From Microbulbifer celer (GTDB taxonomy: Bacteria > Pseudomonadota > Gammaproteobacteria > Pseudomonadales > Cellvibrionaceae), in assembly GCF_020991125.1 (NCBI RefSeq), contig NZ_CP087715.1, positions 1,205,501 to 1,269,500 on the forward strand: a DNA stretch of 64,000 nucleotides, written 5' to 3'. The notes under the pieces are model-generated. The model saw only the letters and a program-made list of their open reading frames with translations, was not told where the DNA came from and searched no databases. Each line of letters starts with the position of its first letter. The stretch's first letter is position 1. A program made the position numbers and the translations under genes. Shown piece after piece: positions 17,676-28,070 of the stretch.

Positions 17676-20402
17676 TCAGGGTTGCGGTGGCAACGTGGCC
17701 TGATGCGCGTCCAGTTCCTGACAGATGGCCTGTTCCAGGGTTTCAATCAACTGCGGATCGGTAATGGGTTCGTCGTCCGCCCCGGTGATATGGAAAATAT
17801 CTTCTACCCGCTCGCCCAACGTGGAGATCTTGGCGTTGTGTAGCCGCAGATCGTGGGTCAGGAAAATACGCGCAATCCGTGCCAATAGCCCAGGGCGATC
17901 GGCGCTGATGATTTCCAGTGTGCTGTGGATGTCCTCCGGCTCGGTGGAAATATGCGCCTGGCTCGGCAGGTGGAACATTTTCAGGCGGCGCGGTGTGCGG
18001 CGCTTGATGACCTTCGAGTAGTCTTCTACCAGTGCCAGCTCTTCCTGCAGGGTATTGCGGATCTGCTCCAGGCGGTGGGGTTCGTCCAGCAGTGGTTGGC
18101 CGGATTCGTCCAGCACGTAAAACGTATCCAGGGTGTACCCGCCGGCGGAGCTGTACAGGCGCGCGTCGTGAATGTTCAGGTTGAGCATGTCGAGGCCGGT
18201 CACCACGGCTGCGAACACATTGGGCCTGTCCTGGGTGTACACAAACACTTCGGTGGCGCCGTCGTGTTCTCCGGGGCCGGAGTTTCGGGTCAGTACCAGC
18301 GTGTCGCGGTCGGGGTCGCGTTGGGGGTCCTCGTGCAACTGGTAAATCGCGGCGGTGTGCCAAGTGATATTGTCGGCACTCTCGCGAATGAAATAGTCCT
18401 CGCCCATTTCCGACCAGATATCTTCCACCGCGTTGCTGGGCAGCCCCATGGCGCGCAGCATGTTGCGTGCCTGGGCCTGGGTTTCAACGTAGATCTCATC
18501 GCGATCGATGGGGTTTTCCAGGCCGCGGCGCAGGGCGCGTTGGGTGTGCTGGTAGAGTTGGCGCATCAGGCTGGCGCGCCAGCTGTTCCAAAGGTCGGGG
18601 TTGGTTGCATTGATGTCGGCCACAGTGAGCGCGTACAGGTAATCCAGATGCTCGCGATCACCGACCGTGCGCGCAAACTCGTGTACCACTTCCGGGTCGG
18701 AGATGTCCTGCTTTTGCGATACCGCGCTCATCAACAGATGCTTTTCCACCAGCCAGCACACCAGGCGACGATCCCGTGCGGGCAGGCCGTGGCGGCGACA
18801 GAAGGCATCCGCGTCGACAACCCCCAGCTTGGAGTGGTCCCCGCCGCGGCCCTTGGCAATATCGTGGTAGAGACCGGCGATATACAGCAGCTCGGGTTTG
18901 CGCATGCGGGCAATGATTTCCGCCGCCAGTGGGTATTTCTCCCAGGCATCGTCGCCGCGGAAGCTACGCATGTTGCGTACAACCTGGAGTGTGTGCGCAT
19001 CCACCGTATAGATATGGAACAAGTCGTGCTGCATCTGGCCGGTAACGCGACCGAACTCTGGCAGGTAGCGCCCGAGGATGCCGTAGCGAGTCATGCGGGT
19101 CAGTTGCGTGGACAGGCCACGGGGGCTGCGCAGCAACTGCATGAACAGACTGGTATTTTCCGGATTGGTGCGGAACTGATCGTCGATCAGGTGCTTGTGT
19201 TCGCGAATCAGGCGAATGGTCGAGGCGCGTACACCCTGGATCTTCGGGTTCTGCGCCATCAGTACGAAGATTTCCAGCAGTGCCGAGGGGTGTTCGGTAA
19301 AGGTGCGGGTGACGGTGGCTTCAATGGTATTGCCGCGCAACTGGAAACGTTCATTGATGGGGGTGACGGGCAGGTGAGTGCCGCGTTGCAGGATGACTTC
19401 ATCGAGAAACTGCAGCAGCACATCGTTCAGTTCCCGCAGCGCCATCACGATGCGGTAATAGGTGTGCATGAACTGTTCGACGGCCAGGTGGGTGTCGTTG
19501 TCCTTGTAGCCGAATTTCCGCGCCAGTTCGCGCTGGTAGTCGAACAGCAGGCGCTCTTCGGGGCGACCTGCGAGCAGGTGCAGCCCGTAGCGCACGCGCC
19601 ACAGGAAGTCCTCACCGGATTGCAGGATGGCGAACTCCTCTTCGGTAAAAAAGCCCTTGCCCTGGAGTTGCTTCAGGGTACGCACCTGGAAGAAGCGTTT
19701 GGCTACCCAATTGATGGTCTGGATATCCCGCAAGCCGCCAGGCGCGTTCTTGATGTTGGGCTCGAGGTTGTATTCGGCCCCTTGCTGCTTTCCATGACGC
19801 TCTTGCTGTTCCGCATACTTGGCACTGAAGAACGCTTCCGCCGGCCAGAGGTTTTCCGGTGTCATACGCTCTGCGAGCTGTTCTCCGAGTGCGGGGTTGC
19901 CCACTACCGTGCGACATTCCATCAGGTTGGTGGCCACGGTGATGTCCTCCGCGGCCATCTCCAGGCAGTGTTCTATGGTGCGCACAGAGTGGCCGATATC
20001 CAGTTTCAGATCCCAGAGGAAGGCGACCAGCCGCTCGATATTATCAATGGCGTTCGCGTCCGGCTGTTCGCCGGTGAGGATCAGCAGGTCGATATCCGAG
20101 TGGGGGTGCAGCTCTCCGCGACCGTAACCGCCAACGGCCAGCAGGCTGATGTTGTCCGGCCAGGAAAACTGGTGCCAGGCATAGTGCAGCAGGCAGTCCA
20201 GGAACAGTGCCCGCTCATAGACCAGGGTGCGAACGTCTTCGCCCTCGCTGAAGCGTCGCGCCATATGGGTGTCGGCGGCGCCAATCGCGTCTTTGAATAC
20301 TTCCAGTGCCGGCTTGTCGGCCTCGGCCAGGGCGCGGCGAAAGCGCGATTGATCGAAAAAGAACAGTGGTTTTTCGAATTGCGGAGTATTGACCAGCTGC
20401 AT
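17676..20402 (-). CDS. glnD: [protein-PII] uridylyltransferase/uridylyl-removing enzyme
   Basis: 908 residues, normal for GlnD. Nucleotidyltransferase motif GGYGRGELHPHSDIDLLIL at about 91-109 (D103, D105), then the GlnD linker, an HD domain with YHDIAKGRGGDHS near residue 500, and two ACT domains near 700-780 and 815-890. It senses glutamine and modifies PII proteins, controlling glutamine synthetase and the nitrogen response. It lies downstream of map on the same strand, as in E. coli. Confidence 0.96.
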   Translation of the reverse strand: MQLVNTPQFEKPLFFFDQSRFRRALAEADKPALEVFKDAIGAADTHMARRFSEGEDVRTLVYERALFLDCLLHYAWHQFSWPDNISLLAVGGYGRGELHPHSDIDLLILTGEQPDANAIDNIERLVAFLWDLKLDIGHSVRTIEHCLEMAAEDITVATNLMECRTVVGNPALGEQLAERMTPENLWPAEAFFSAKYAEQQERHGKQQGAEYNLEPNIKNAPGGLRDIQTINWVAKRFFQVRTLKQLQGKGFFTEEEFAILQSGEDFLWRVRYGLHLLAGRPEERLLFDYQRELARKFGYKDNDTHLAVEQFMHTYYRIVMALRELNDVLLQFLDEVILQRGTHLPVTPINERFQLRGNTIEATVTRTFTEHPSALLEIFVLMAQNPKIQGVRASTIRLIREHKHLIDDQFRTNPENTSLFMQLLRSPRGLSTQLTRMTRYGILGRYLPEFGRVTGQMQHDLFHIYTVDAHTLQVVRNMRSFRGDDAWEKYPLAAEIIARMRKPELLYIAGLYHDIAKGRGGDHSKLGVVDADAFCRRHGLPARDRRLVCWLVEKHLLMSAVSQKQDISDPEVVHEFARTVGDREHLDYLYALTVADINATNPDLWNSWRASLMRQLYQHTQRALRRGLENPIDRDEIYVETQAQARNMLRAMGLPSNAVEDIWSEMGEDYFIRESADNITWHTAAIYQLHEDPQRDPDRDTLVLTRNSGPGEHDGATEVFVYTQDRPNVFAAVVTGLDMLNLNIHDARLYSSAGGYTLDTFYVLDESGQPLLDEPHRLEQIRNTLQEELALVEDYSKVIKRRTPRRLKMFHLPSQAHISTEPEDIHSTLEIISADRPGLLARIARIFLTHDLRLHNAKISTLGERVEDIFHITGADDEPITDPQLIETLEQAICQELDAHQATLPPQP

Positions 20403-20481
20403 GGGGAGCCTGTTTCGCTAGGGTACCGCTTTGCCTGCTCGCGAACACCGCTGCAGACAGTGGGAGCGGTCCCCCGGAGTG

Positions 20482-21252
20482 TTAAAAGGATTCTTCGCTG
20501 CGCGCGGTAAGCACTTCCACGCCGTCACTGGTTACTGCCATGGTGTGCTCCCACTGGGCGGAGAGTCGGCGGTCCACGGTGACCGCGGTCCAGCCGTCGC
20601 GCAGTACGCGACTGCCGGGTTTGCCGGCATTGATCATGGGCTCAATGGTAAAGGTCATACCTTCTTCCAGCACCTGGCCGGTGCCCGGCTTGCCATAGTG
20701 GAGAACCTGGGGCTCTTCGTGGAAGACGTCGCCAATGCCGTGGCCGCAGAAGTCTTTGACCACGCTGTAGTAGTTCTTTTCGGCATGCTGCTGAATGATA
20801 TGACCGATATCTCCCAGAGTGGTGCCCGGGCGCACGATTTCGATGGCCTTGTAGAGGCACTCCTGGGTCACCTGCACCAGGCGCTTGGCGTGGGGGGCGG
20901 CCTTGCCGACGAAGTACATCTTGCTGGTGTCGCCATACCAGCCGTCCTTGATCACGGTGACATCGATATTGATGATGTCACCTTTCTTCAGCACTTTGGA
21001 CTCGGACGGTATCCCGTGGCAAATCACCTCATTGATCGAGGTGCAGATGGATTTCGGGAAGCCCCGGTAGCCGAGGCAGGCGGGGATTGCCTGCTGAGCA
21101 TTGACTATGTGGTCGTGGCAGCGCCGGTCGAGCTCTTCGGTGGTGACCCCGGGAACCACGTACTCTTCGATCATTTCGAGTACTTCCGCGGCCAGGCGGC
21201 CCGCGGTGCGCATTTTTGCGATTTGTTCCGGTGTCTTTACGGCGTTACTCAT
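20482..21252 (-). CDS. map: methionine aminopeptidase, type I
   Basis: 256 residues from the ATG at 21252 (MSNAVKTPEQIAKMRTAGRLAAEVLE). Metal ligands lie in the conserved phrases NIDVTVIKDGWYGDTSKMY, GHGIGDVFHEEP and EGMTFTIEPMI. It removes initiator methionine from nascent proteins. A longer frame to 21303 lacks homology. It is divergent from rpsB, the classic gammaproteobacterial map-rpsB arrangement, across a 470-bp spacer. Confidence 0.96.
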   Translation of the reverse strand: MSNAVKTPEQIAKMRTAGRLAAEVLEMIEEYVVPGVTTEELDRRCHDHIVNAQQAIPACLGYRGFPKSICTSINEVICHGIPSESKVLKKGDIINIDVTVIKDGWYGDTSKMYFVGKAAPHAKRLVQVTQECLYKAIEIVRPGTTLGDIGHIIQQHAEKNYYSVVKDFCGHGIGDVFHEEPQVLHYGKPGTGQVLEEGMTFTIEPMINAGKPGSRVLRDGWTAVTVDRRLSAQWEHTMAVTSDGVEVLTARSEESF

Positions 21253-21469
21253 GAAGGGTCCCGATTGTGTCGATGGTTTACAAGCTCTTTGTGAGGCCGC
21301 CACAGCGCTGAATCAGCGCCGGAGGGCTCTTGCGGCGCGGTATTGTAGCGGAATTGCGCTGCGGCGACATCACGGCTGCGACTCACGCCGGGGGGCGGCT
21401 GCCGATTACCCCAGTGGGTTTGGGGTGATCCCGGCGCGGGGTAGGTATGGCGTGTGGCGCGCGCGAGGC

Positions 21470-21498
21470 TTCCAGCGGGGTCGGTGATATGGTATAAA
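21470..21498 (+). promoter_or_regulatory. candidate rpsB promoter ahead of a long leader
   Basis: TTCCAG (21470-21475), 17-base spacer, TATAAA (21493-21498). It would leave a leader of about 215 bases before rpsB. E. coli rpsB has a structured, S2-repressed leader, so autoregulation is plausible here, but I could not verify a fold. The rest of the 470-bp map-rpsB spacer shows no gene. Confidence 0.5.
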
Positions 21499-21722
21499 GC
21501 GCGCCGCTCGGGCATGTCCCGGGCAAATTCAAACCGGAGCCGGCGCAGGTCGCGCTCTAAACAAATGCCGCACATATACCGGCACATTCGCCTGGGTGTC
21601 TTCCGTGACCCGGCCCGAGAGGCCGCTTCCGGGGGATTGGCGTATGGGGTATGTGGAGGATGTAACCCGGGAAGTTGACAGCCGCAATCTGGCGTCACTT
21701 CCGATACAAACTGAGGTTAATT

Positions 21723-22475
21723 ATGCCGCAAGTCAGCATGCGCGATATGCTGCAGGCTGGTGTCCATTTTGGTCACCAGACCCGCTACTGGAACCCGAAG
21801 ATGGGTCAATTCATCTTTGGTGCCCGTAACAAAATTCACATCATCAACCTGGAGCACACTGTTCCGGCGTTCAATGATGCCCTGCAAATCATCAGGGGCA
21901 TGGCCGCTCAGAAGAAGAAAATTCTGTTTGTTGGTACCAAGCGCGCTGCGCAGAAATCCATCAAAGAGCAGGCCGAGCGTGCAGGTCAGCCTTACGTCAG
22001 CAACCGCTGGCTGGGTGGCATGCTCACCAACTACAAAACCATCCGCGCTTCCATCAAGCGTTACCGCGACCTCGAAGCGCAGTCTCAGGACGGCACCTTC
22101 GAGAAGCTGACCAAGAAAGAAGCCCTGATGCGCACCCGCACAATGGATAAGCTTGAGCGCTCTATCGGTGGTATCAAGGATATGGGTGGTCTGCCTGACG
22201 CGCTGTTCGTGATCGACGTTGAACACGAGCGTATTGCTATCCAGGAAGCCAACAAACTGGGTATCCCGGTAATCGGCGTTGTCGATACCAACAGTAACCC
22301 GGAAGGTGTGGACTACGTTATTCCCGGCAACGATGACGCCATTCGCGCCATCAAGCTGTACACCACTGCCGTAGCTGACGCCGTTGTGGCGGGCACTGCA
22401 GAAGCTGGTGGCGGCGCTGCTCAGAGCGAATACGTTGAAGCCAACGAAGACGACCAGGCAGCTGCGGACTCCTGA
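21723..22475 (+). CDS. rpsB: 30S ribosomal protein S2
   Basis: 250 residues beginning [20 protein letters not shown], matching S2 throughout ([37 protein letters not shown]). It binds the 30S head-body junction. The chosen ATG at 21723 follows GAGGTTAATT; an in-frame ATG at 21675 would add 16 unrelated residues. The C-terminus carries a short Ala/Glu/Asp tail. tsf follows after an attenuator-like hairpin. Confidence 0.98.
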   Translation: MPQVSMRDMLQAGVHFGHQTRYWNPKMGQFIFGARNKIHIINLEHTVPAFNDALQIIRGMAAQKKKILFVGTKRAAQKSIKEQAERAGQPYVSNRWLGGMLTNYKTIRASIKRYRDLEAQSQDGTFEKLTKKEALMRTRTMDKLERSIGGIKDMGGLPDALFVIDVEHERIAIQEANKLGIPVIGVVDTNSNPEGVDYVIPGNDDAIRAIKLYTTAVADAVVAGTAEAGGGAAQSEYVEANEDDQAAADS

Positions 22476-22534
22476 TTTTCAGGTGTCAGCCACAGGCTGC
22501 TGGCGGTGTAACAATTCTGAGTTACGCTGCAGGG

Positions 22535-22567
22535 AAAAGGGGCCGTGATACTGGCCCCTTTTTTTCA
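22535..22567 (+). terminator. attenuator/terminator between rpsB and tsf
   Basis: Arms AAAAGGGGCC (22535-22544) and GGCCCCTTTT (22553-22562) are perfect, with an 8-base loop and a further T run. Because tsf follows within about 40 bases without an obvious new promoter, partial read-through is likely, as described for E. coli rpsB-tsf. Confidence 0.88.
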
Positions 22568-22602
22568 AATCCAACAAAGAATTTGAACCCGAGGATTTAA
22601 TC

Positions 22603-23466
22603 ATGGCGATTACCGCGTCAATGGTAAAAGAACTGCGCGAGCGTACCGGCCTGCCAATGATGGAGTGCAAGAAAGCACTGACTGAGGCCGATGGTGATAT
22701 CGAAAAAGCGATCGAAGATCTGCGCAAGGCTTCCGGCCTGAAGGCTGCCAAAAAGGCTGGTCGTACCGCCGCAGACGGCGTTGTGGCAGCCAAAGTTGCT
22801 GAAGATGGCAGCTACGGCGTGTTGGTTGAAGTGAACTCTGAAACTGACTTCGTTGCCCGCGATGAAAACTTCCAGGCCTTTGTTGCCCAGGTGGTCGACA
22901 AGGCTTTCGCTGATCGCCAGCAAGACGTCGCTGCGCTGATGGAAGGCGAGCTGGAAAATGCCCGTGAAGCACTGGTTCAGAAAATCGGTGAGAACATCGG
23001 TGTGCGTCGTATTCAACTGGTTGAAGCGGCGAATGTTGGTGCATATGTGCACTCCAATAACCGTATCGCTGCCATTGTTGCCCTGAGCGGCGGTGAAGGC
23101 GAAGTGGCTCGTGATGTTGCCATGCACGTAACCGCGGTTAACCCGCAGGTTACCAAACCGGAAGATATGCCTGCTGATGTGCTGGAAAAAGAAAAAGACA
23201 TCATCAAGGCGCAGCCGGACATGGAAGGCAAGCCTGCTGAAATCGTCGAGAAGATGATGGGCGGTCGTATCAAGAAGTTCCTGAAGGAAAACAGCCTGGT
23301 GGAACAGCCTTTCGTCAAGAATCCGGATGTTACCATCGGCAAGCTGGTTAAAGACGCCGGTGCCGACGTATCCGGTTTTGTTCGCTTCGAAGTAGGCGAA
23401 GGCATCGAGAAGGAAGAAGTGGATTTCGCTGCAGAAGTAGCAGCACAGGTCAAATCCAGCTCCTGA
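22603..23466 (+). CDS. tsf: elongation factor Ts
   Basis: 287 residues. N-terminal UBA-like domain [20 protein letters not shown], the [11 protein letters not shown] motif that displaces EF-Tu magnesium, and the dimerisation core. It is the nucleotide exchange factor for EF-Tu. Length and sequence are normal. It follows rpsB and precedes pyrH, the conserved order. Confidence 0.98.
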   Translation: MAITASMVKELRERTGLPMMECKKALTEADGDIEKAIEDLRKASGLKAAKKAGRTAADGVVAAKVAEDGSYGVLVEVNSETDFVARDENFQAFVAQVVDKAFADRQQDVAALMEGELENAREALVQKIGENIGVRRIQLVEAANVGAYVHSNNRIAAIVALSGGEGEVARDVAMHVTAVNPQVTKPEDMPADVLEKEKDIIKAQPDMEGKPAEIVEKMMGGRIKKFLKENSLVEQPFVKNPDVTIGKLVKDAGADVSGFVRFEVGEGIEKEEVDFAAEVAAQVKSSS

Positions 23467-23475
23467 TGCTCAATA

Positions 23476-23498
23476 ACCGGCTGCATCGCAGTCGGTTC
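23476..23498 (+). terminator. hairpin after tsf
   Basis: Arms near AACCGGCTGC and GCAGTCGGTT (one mismatch) with an ATC loop, 10 bases after the tsf stop. There is no T run, so factor-dependent termination or 3'-end protection are alternatives. Confidence 0.4.
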
Positions 23499-23582
23499 AG
23501 CGGGGTGCTCCCGGTGTGTTCTCTGGAATGCCATCGGGGCGCCCCGCTGTAGTATCTGGCCTCCGGTAAAATCTGTATGTTG

Positions 23583-23695
23583 TTTTGTACAAAAAGTGTG
23601 CGACCGGCTGATGGATAGGTCGAATATACAGTGGTGGGGCCTTCTGGACAGGAGGCTGCTGAATAACCTTTTGCGTGCTCAGGGTTATTCGGCAG
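23583..23695. other. structured spacer tsf-pyrH: palindrome and hairpin
   Basis: The 337-bp spacer holds a perfect 12-bp palindrome TTTTGTACAAAA (23583-23594) and a hairpin with 13-bp arms (23656-23668 and 23683-23695, one mismatch) without a T run. I found no convincing -35/-10 pair for pyrH. Confidence 0.45.
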
Positions 23696-23803
23696 TCTGC
23701 TAGGTAAAACGTCGAATTTGTTGTAATGTTCGGCGGGCGTGAACCGGATTGGTGGTTCCGTCTCAGCACAGTTATTGGCCCATGAATGGTTGAGGAACAA
23801 AGG

Positions 23804-24541
23804 ATGCCAGGTATTAAAGACCGCAAGTACAAGAGAATCCTGCTAAAACTCAGCGGAGAAGAGCTGATGGGCGAACAGGGGTTTGGAATCAGCCCCAAAG
23901 TGCTCGATAAAATGGCACTGGAAATCGGCCAGCTGGTCGGGATCGGTGTGCAGGTGGGTCTGGTAGTTGGCGGTGGTAACCTGTTCCGCGGTGCCGCGCT
24001 GCACGCGGCAGGACTGGATCGCGTGACCGGCGACCATATGGGAATGCTGGCTACGGTGATGAATGCGCTGGCCCTGCGCGATGCGCTGGAGCGCTCGAAT
24101 ATCTCTTCCCGGGTAATGTCTGCTATTCAAATGAGCGGTATCGTCGACCACTATGACCGTCGCGCCGCGATCCGTTATCTGGAGCGTGGTGAAGTTCTGA
24201 TCTTTGCCGCTGGCACCGGTAACCCCTTCTTTACTACGGACTCTGCCGCCTGTTTGCGCGGTATCGAAACCGATGCGGAGCTGGTTCTGAAGGCCACCAA
24301 AGTGGACGGAGTCTACTCCGCGGATCCGGTGTTGGTGCCGGATGCAACCCGCTATGACCGCCTCACTTTCGACGAGGTGCTGGATAAAAAACTCGGTGTA
24401 ATGGATTTAACTGCAATCTGCCTTTGCCGGGAGCACAATCTGCCCGTGCGTGTGTTCCGCATGGATAAAACCGGTGCTCTGCTCAACATCGTAGTGGGTG
24501 GAGAAGAGGGCACACTTATTGAAGAGGATGTGAATCAGTGA
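23804..24541 (+). CDS. pyrH: UMP kinase
   Basis: 245 residues of the amino-acid-kinase fold: [50 protein letters not shown] and the [11 protein letters not shown] loop. It phosphorylates UMP to UDP and is typically feedback-inhibited by UTP. Start ATG 23804 has GAGG 8 bases upstream; ATG 23786 is an alternative adding six residues. It ends overlapping the GTG start of frr. Confidence 0.96.
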   Translation: MPGIKDRKYKRILLKLSGEELMGEQGFGISPKVLDKMALEIGQLVGIGVQVGLVVGGGNLFRGAALHAAGLDRVTGDHMGMLATVMNALALRDALERSNISSRVMSAIQMSGIVDHYDRRAAIRYLERGEVLIFAAGTGNPFFTTDSAACLRGIETDAELVLKATKVDGVYSADPVLVPDATRYDRLTFDEVLDKKLGVMDLTAICLCREHNLPVRVFRMDKTGALLNIVVGGEEGTLIEEDVNQ

Positions 24542-25095
24542 TTGACGATATCAAGAAAGAAGCCGAAGGGCGCATGCAAAAAGCTCTGGACGCCCTGGGC
24601 GCTAACTTCAATAAAATCCGTACTGGTCGGGCACACCCGAGCATTCTCGACGGTATCCACATTTCCTACTACGGTGCCGACTCGCCGCTTTCTCAGGTGG
24701 CGAACATCAACGTGGAAGATGCACGCACTCTTACGGTGACACCGTGGGAAAAGCAACTGGTGCCGGAAATCGAAAAAGCGATCATGAAATCCGATCTGGG
24801 GTTGAATCCCAGCACCGCGGGCGCGGTGATCCGTATTCCGATGCCTATGTTGACGGAAGAGACCCGCAAGAACTTTATTAAGCAGGCGAAAAGTGAAGCG
24901 GAAAATGCGCGCGTATCCATTCGCAACAATCGCCGCGACGCCCTGGCTGAAGTCAAGGCACTGCTCAAGGACAAAGAAATCTCCGAAGACGACGAACGTC
25001 GCGCGGGAGATGAGATCCAGAAGTTGACTGACAAATACGTAGCCGAAGTTGAAAAAGCGCTGTCGGCAAAAGAAAAGGATCTGATGGAAATCTGA
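24538..25095 (+). CDS. frr: ribosome recycling factor
   Basis: 185 residues, the canonical RRF length. Motifs [15 protein letters not shown] and [15 protein letters not shown] match the three-helix bundle with hinge. Acts with EF-G to split post-termination ribosomes. The GTG start overlaps the pyrH stop (GTGA), so translation is coupled, and the stop overlaps uppS in turn. Confidence 0.97.
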   Translation: MIDDIKKEAEGRMQKALDALGANFNKIRTGRAHPSILDGIHISYYGADSPLSQVANINVEDARTLTVTPWEKQLVPEIEKAIMKSDLGLNPSTAGAVIRIPMPMLTEETRKNFIKQAKSEAENARVSIRNNRRDALAEVKALLKDKEISEDDERRAGDEIQKLTDKYVAEVEKALSAKEKDLMEI

Positions 25096-25865
25096 TGAGT
25101 GCTGGAGGTAGTAGTGTGACAGCACCGCAAGGGCCGCGCCACATTGCCATTATCATGGATGGTAATGGTCGCTGGGCGGCGCGCCGGGGGCTGCCACCTT
25201 CCTCCGGGCATAAAGCCGGCGTGGAGCGAATTCGCGACCTGATTGAGGCGTGTAAGAGTCGGCGTATCGAAGTGCTTACCCTGTTCGCATTTTCCAGTGA
25301 AAACTGGCAGCGGCCGCCGAAGGAAGTAGAGCTGCTGATGAGCCTGTTTCATTCTTATCTGCGCCGCGAGGCGCGCAAGATGAAAGAGCAGGGGGTGCGA
25401 TTGCGTGTGATCGGCCGCAGGGATCGCTTTTCTGCCCGGCTGCAGCGGGCCATTGCCGAAGCGGAGGAGATGACCGCGGATGGCGCTGCCGGAACCCTCG
25501 TGATCGCCGCAGACTATGGCGGTCAGTGGGATATTGCCGAGGCGGCCAGGTCGCTGGCAGCCGAGGTTGCCGCGGGTGAGCGAGACATCGATTCCATAGA
25601 CGAGATGGCGCTCTCCGAGCGGGTGCAATTGGCGGATTTACCACCGGTGGACCTGTTGATTCGCTCCAGTGGAGAGCAGCGTATCAGTAACTTCATTCTC
25701 TGGCAGGCGGCGTACAGCGAGTTCTATTTTACTGAAACCCTGTGGCCGGATTTCGGAGAACAAGAACTGGATGCCGCGCTGGCAGCCTACCGCAAACGGG
25801 ATCGCCGCTACGGCGGTCGCGATGAGGGCGGGCGCAGTGAGGGTGGGCTGGAAGCGCAAGCCTGA
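25095..25865 (+). CDS. uppS: undecaprenyl diphosphate synthase
   Basis: 256 residues, cis-prenyltransferase. IIMDGNGRWAARRG at about 19-32 holds the catalytic D22; RSSGEQRISNFILWQ and YSEFYFTETLWPDF are the C-terminal signatures. It builds C55-PP, the lipid carrier for peptidoglycan and O-antigen, from farnesyl-PP and IPP. Overlaps the frr stop (TGATG). A Gly/Arg-rich extra tail of about 20 residues follows the conserved core. Confidence 0.96.
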   Translation: MSAGGSSVTAPQGPRHIAIIMDGNGRWAARRGLPPSSGHKAGVERIRDLIEACKSRRIEVLTLFAFSSENWQRPPKEVELLMSLFHSYLRREARKMKEQGVRLRVIGRRDRFSARLQRAIAEAEEMTADGAAGTLVIAADYGGQWDIAEAARSLAAEVAAGERDIDSIDEMALSERVQLADLPPVDLLIRSSGEQRISNFILWQAAYSEFYFTETLWPDFGEQELDAALAAYRKRDRRYGGRDEGGRSEGGLEAQA

Positions 25866-25899
25866 AACCGCGGCTGCGCGAACGAATAAGGGTAAAACG

Positions 25900-26745
25900 G
25901 TGCTAAAACAAAGAATAATTACCGCGCTGGTGTTGGTAGTCCTTTTTCTGGGGTTGCTGTTTCTGGTGCCCATCCAATGGTTCGCTATTGCGGTAGCGGC
26001 CATCATTCTTCTCGGTGGTTGGGAGTGGGCCAACCTTTCCAATCTCAATCGTGCGTTGCGGTTTGTGTTTCTTGCCGTGCTCGGTGCAGCCCTAGTGGGA
26101 TCTGCGGATTATGTGTTCCAGATGGATTTTGCCCATCCGGATATTGGCCATACCCGGCAGATCCTGGCGGTGGCCTGTGGCTGGTGGGCGCTCGCGTTCC
26201 TTTGGGTGCAGGGGTATCCCGCCAGTGCCATGCTGTGGGGTAATCGTTGGGTGCGTGGCCTGATTGGCCTGGTTGTCCTGGTACCGGCCTGGTTGTCCGT
26301 GGTGATTCTGCGCGGTCTCGATCACGGTGCCTGGTTGGTGCTGTTCGTGGTTGCGGTCGTGGTATTCGCCGACGTGGGGGCCTACTTCGTCGGTCGCAAG
26401 TTCGGCAAACGCAAGTTGGCGCGCGAAGTGAGCCCCGGTAAGTCCTGGGAGGGCTTTTTCGGAGGCCTGGGCGCCTGCCTGGTTCTGGCGCTGACGGTGT
26501 CGATTCTGTTTGAGCTGCCGATGAAAAACACGGTGCTGTTTTCCTTTGGCGTGTTGGTGACGGCACTGGCATCGGTGATTGGTGACCTGGTGGAGAGTAT
26601 GTTCAAGCGCCACCGCGGTATCAAAGACAGCAGCCGAATTCTGCCGGGGCACGGCGGTATCCTGGATCGCCTGGACAGCCTGACCGCGGCGTTACCGGTG
26701 TTCACCATGGCCGCATTGGCCAGTGAGCTGCCCAAGTATCTGTGA
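25900..26745 (+). CDS. cdsA: phosphatidate cytidylyltransferase
   Basis: 281 residues, polytopic (about eight membrane helices). The signature SPGKSWEGFFGG and IKDSSRILPGHGGILDRLDSL mark CdsA, which makes CDP-diacylglycerol from CTP and phosphatidate in the inner membrane. Start GTG 25900 has AAGGGT upstream and begins MLKQRIITALVLVVLFLG; the frame is open upstream but that part lies antigenic to none of the family and inside uppS. Confidence 0.94.
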   Translation: MLKQRIITALVLVVLFLGLLFLVPIQWFAIAVAAIILLGGWEWANLSNLNRALRFVFLAVLGAALVGSADYVFQMDFAHPDIGHTRQILAVACGWWALAFLWVQGYPASAMLWGNRWVRGLIGLVVLVPAWLSVVILRGLDHGAWLVLFVVAVVVFADVGAYFVGRKFGKRKLAREVSPGKSWEGFFGGLGACLVLALTVSILFELPMKNTVLFSFGVLVTALASVIGDLVESMFKRHRGIKDSSRILPGHGGILDRLDSLTAALPVFTMAALASELPKYL

Positions 26746-26818
26746 GGGACCTCTGTGAAACCTGTGACAGATACGGGTTGTTGGTCGCAGTGCCCCGCTT
26801 TCTGAGGTAAATAAATTC

Positions 26819-28060
26819 ATGCAAACCCCCTCCGTGCAACGCGTCTGTGTGCTGGGTTCCACCGGATCTATCGGTGTGAGTACTCTGGATGTCCTCGCCC
26901 GCCACCCACAGCAATACTCAGTATTTGCATTAACTGCCCGCGAGCGGGTTGCGGAGCTCGCACAACAGTGTCGGCAGTTCACTCCCCGATATGCGGTGGT
27001 TTTGGATGAGGGGCGAGCGGAAAAGTTGCGGGGGTTGCTCGCCGAGGCGGAGTTACCCACTGAAGTGCTTTCCGGGGTTGAAGGGCTCTGCCAGGTGGCG
27101 GCAGACTCTCAGGTGGATGTGGTAATGGCGGCCATCGTTGGTGCAGCGGGGCTGCGTCCTACACTGGCGGCGGTCGAGGCAGGTAAAAAGGTGCTGCTGG
27201 CGAATAAAGAGTCACTGGTGATGGCTGGCCCGGTGTTCATGTCCGCGTTGGCAGAGAGCGATGCGCAGTTGTTGCCCATCGACAGTGAGCACAATGCCAT
27301 ATTCCAGTGCCTTCCGTTTCCCTGCGAAGACCTGAATGCCGCCGGTGTCGAGCGTATTCTGTTGACCGGCTCCGGGGGACCATTTCGTTCTCGTCCTGTC
27401 TCAGAGCTGGGGGCGGTCACGCCAGATGAGGCCTGTGCTCACCCTAATTGGTCCATGGGGCGCAAGATTTCCGTGGATTCTGCCACCATGATGAACAAAG
27501 GGTTGGAGTTTATCGAGGCGTGCTATCTGTTTCACGCTCAACCAGCCGAAATTCAGGTGGTGGTGCATCCTCAGAGCATTATCCATTCCATGGTGCAGTA
27601 CCGGGATGGCTCTCTGCTGGCGCAGATGGGCAACCCGGATATGCGGACGCCCATCGCCCATGCGCTGGCGTTCCCCGAGCGCATAGACAGTGGAGTGCCC
27701 GCGCTTGACCTGATTGCCCAGGGGCGATTGGATTTTGAGGCCCCGGATGAGGCGCGTTTTCCCTGCTTGCGTCTCGCTCGTGAAGCCGTTGAAGCGGGTG
27801 GCAGCGCGCCAACCTGCCTCAATGCCGCCAATGAGATTGCTGTGGAGGCCTTTTTGCGCGGTGAGCTGGCATTTACCGAAATTCCCACCATCATCGATGA
27901 GGTGATGAAATCCACGGAAGTTGTTGAACTGACCGGCCTGGAAGCAGTCGAACTGGCTGACCGGAATGCCCGTGACCTGGCTCAGCAGGTACTGGCGAGG
28001 ATTCAGGCAGGTTCGCCTCAGCCGGCGAGTGGGCAACGCTCCGAATCGAGATCAATATAA
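26819..28060 (+). CDS. dxr: 1-deoxy-D-xylulose 5-phosphate reductoisomerase
   Basis: 413 residues. NADPH loop [15 protein letters not shown] at the N-terminus, [12 protein letters not shown], and the substrate/metal region [14 protein letters not shown] with D and E ligands. It is the committed step of the non-mevalonate isoprenoid pathway, supplying UppS upstream. The order uppS-cdsA-dxr-rseP-bamA is conserved in gammaproteobacteria. Confidence 0.97.
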   Translation: MQTPSVQRVCVLGSTGSIGVSTLDVLARHPQQYSVFALTARERVAELAQQCRQFTPRYAVVLDEGRAEKLRGLLAEAELPTEVLSGVEGLCQVAADSQVDVVMAAIVGAAGLRPTLAAVEAGKKVLLANKESLVMAGPVFMSALAESDAQLLPIDSEHNAIFQCLPFPCEDLNAAGVERILLTGSGGPFRSRPVSELGAVTPDEACAHPNWSMGRKISVDSATMMNKGLEFIEACYLFHAQPAEIQVVVHPQSIIHSMVQYRDGSLLAQMGNPDMRTPIAHALAFPERIDSGVPALDLIAQGRLDFEAPDEARFPCLRLAREAVEAGGSAPTCLNAANEIAVEAFLRGELAFTEIPTIIDEVMKSTEVVELTGLEAVELADRNARDLAQQVLARIQAGSPQPASGQRSESRSI

Positions 28061-28070
28061 AACGGACCAC

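Noticed and set aside
17925-20510. An 861-codon open frame antisense to glnD
   Set aside because: It mirrors glnD, whose domains are all recognisable; the antisense translation is low-complexity H/V/Q-rich and has no start context. It is a by-product of codon bias.
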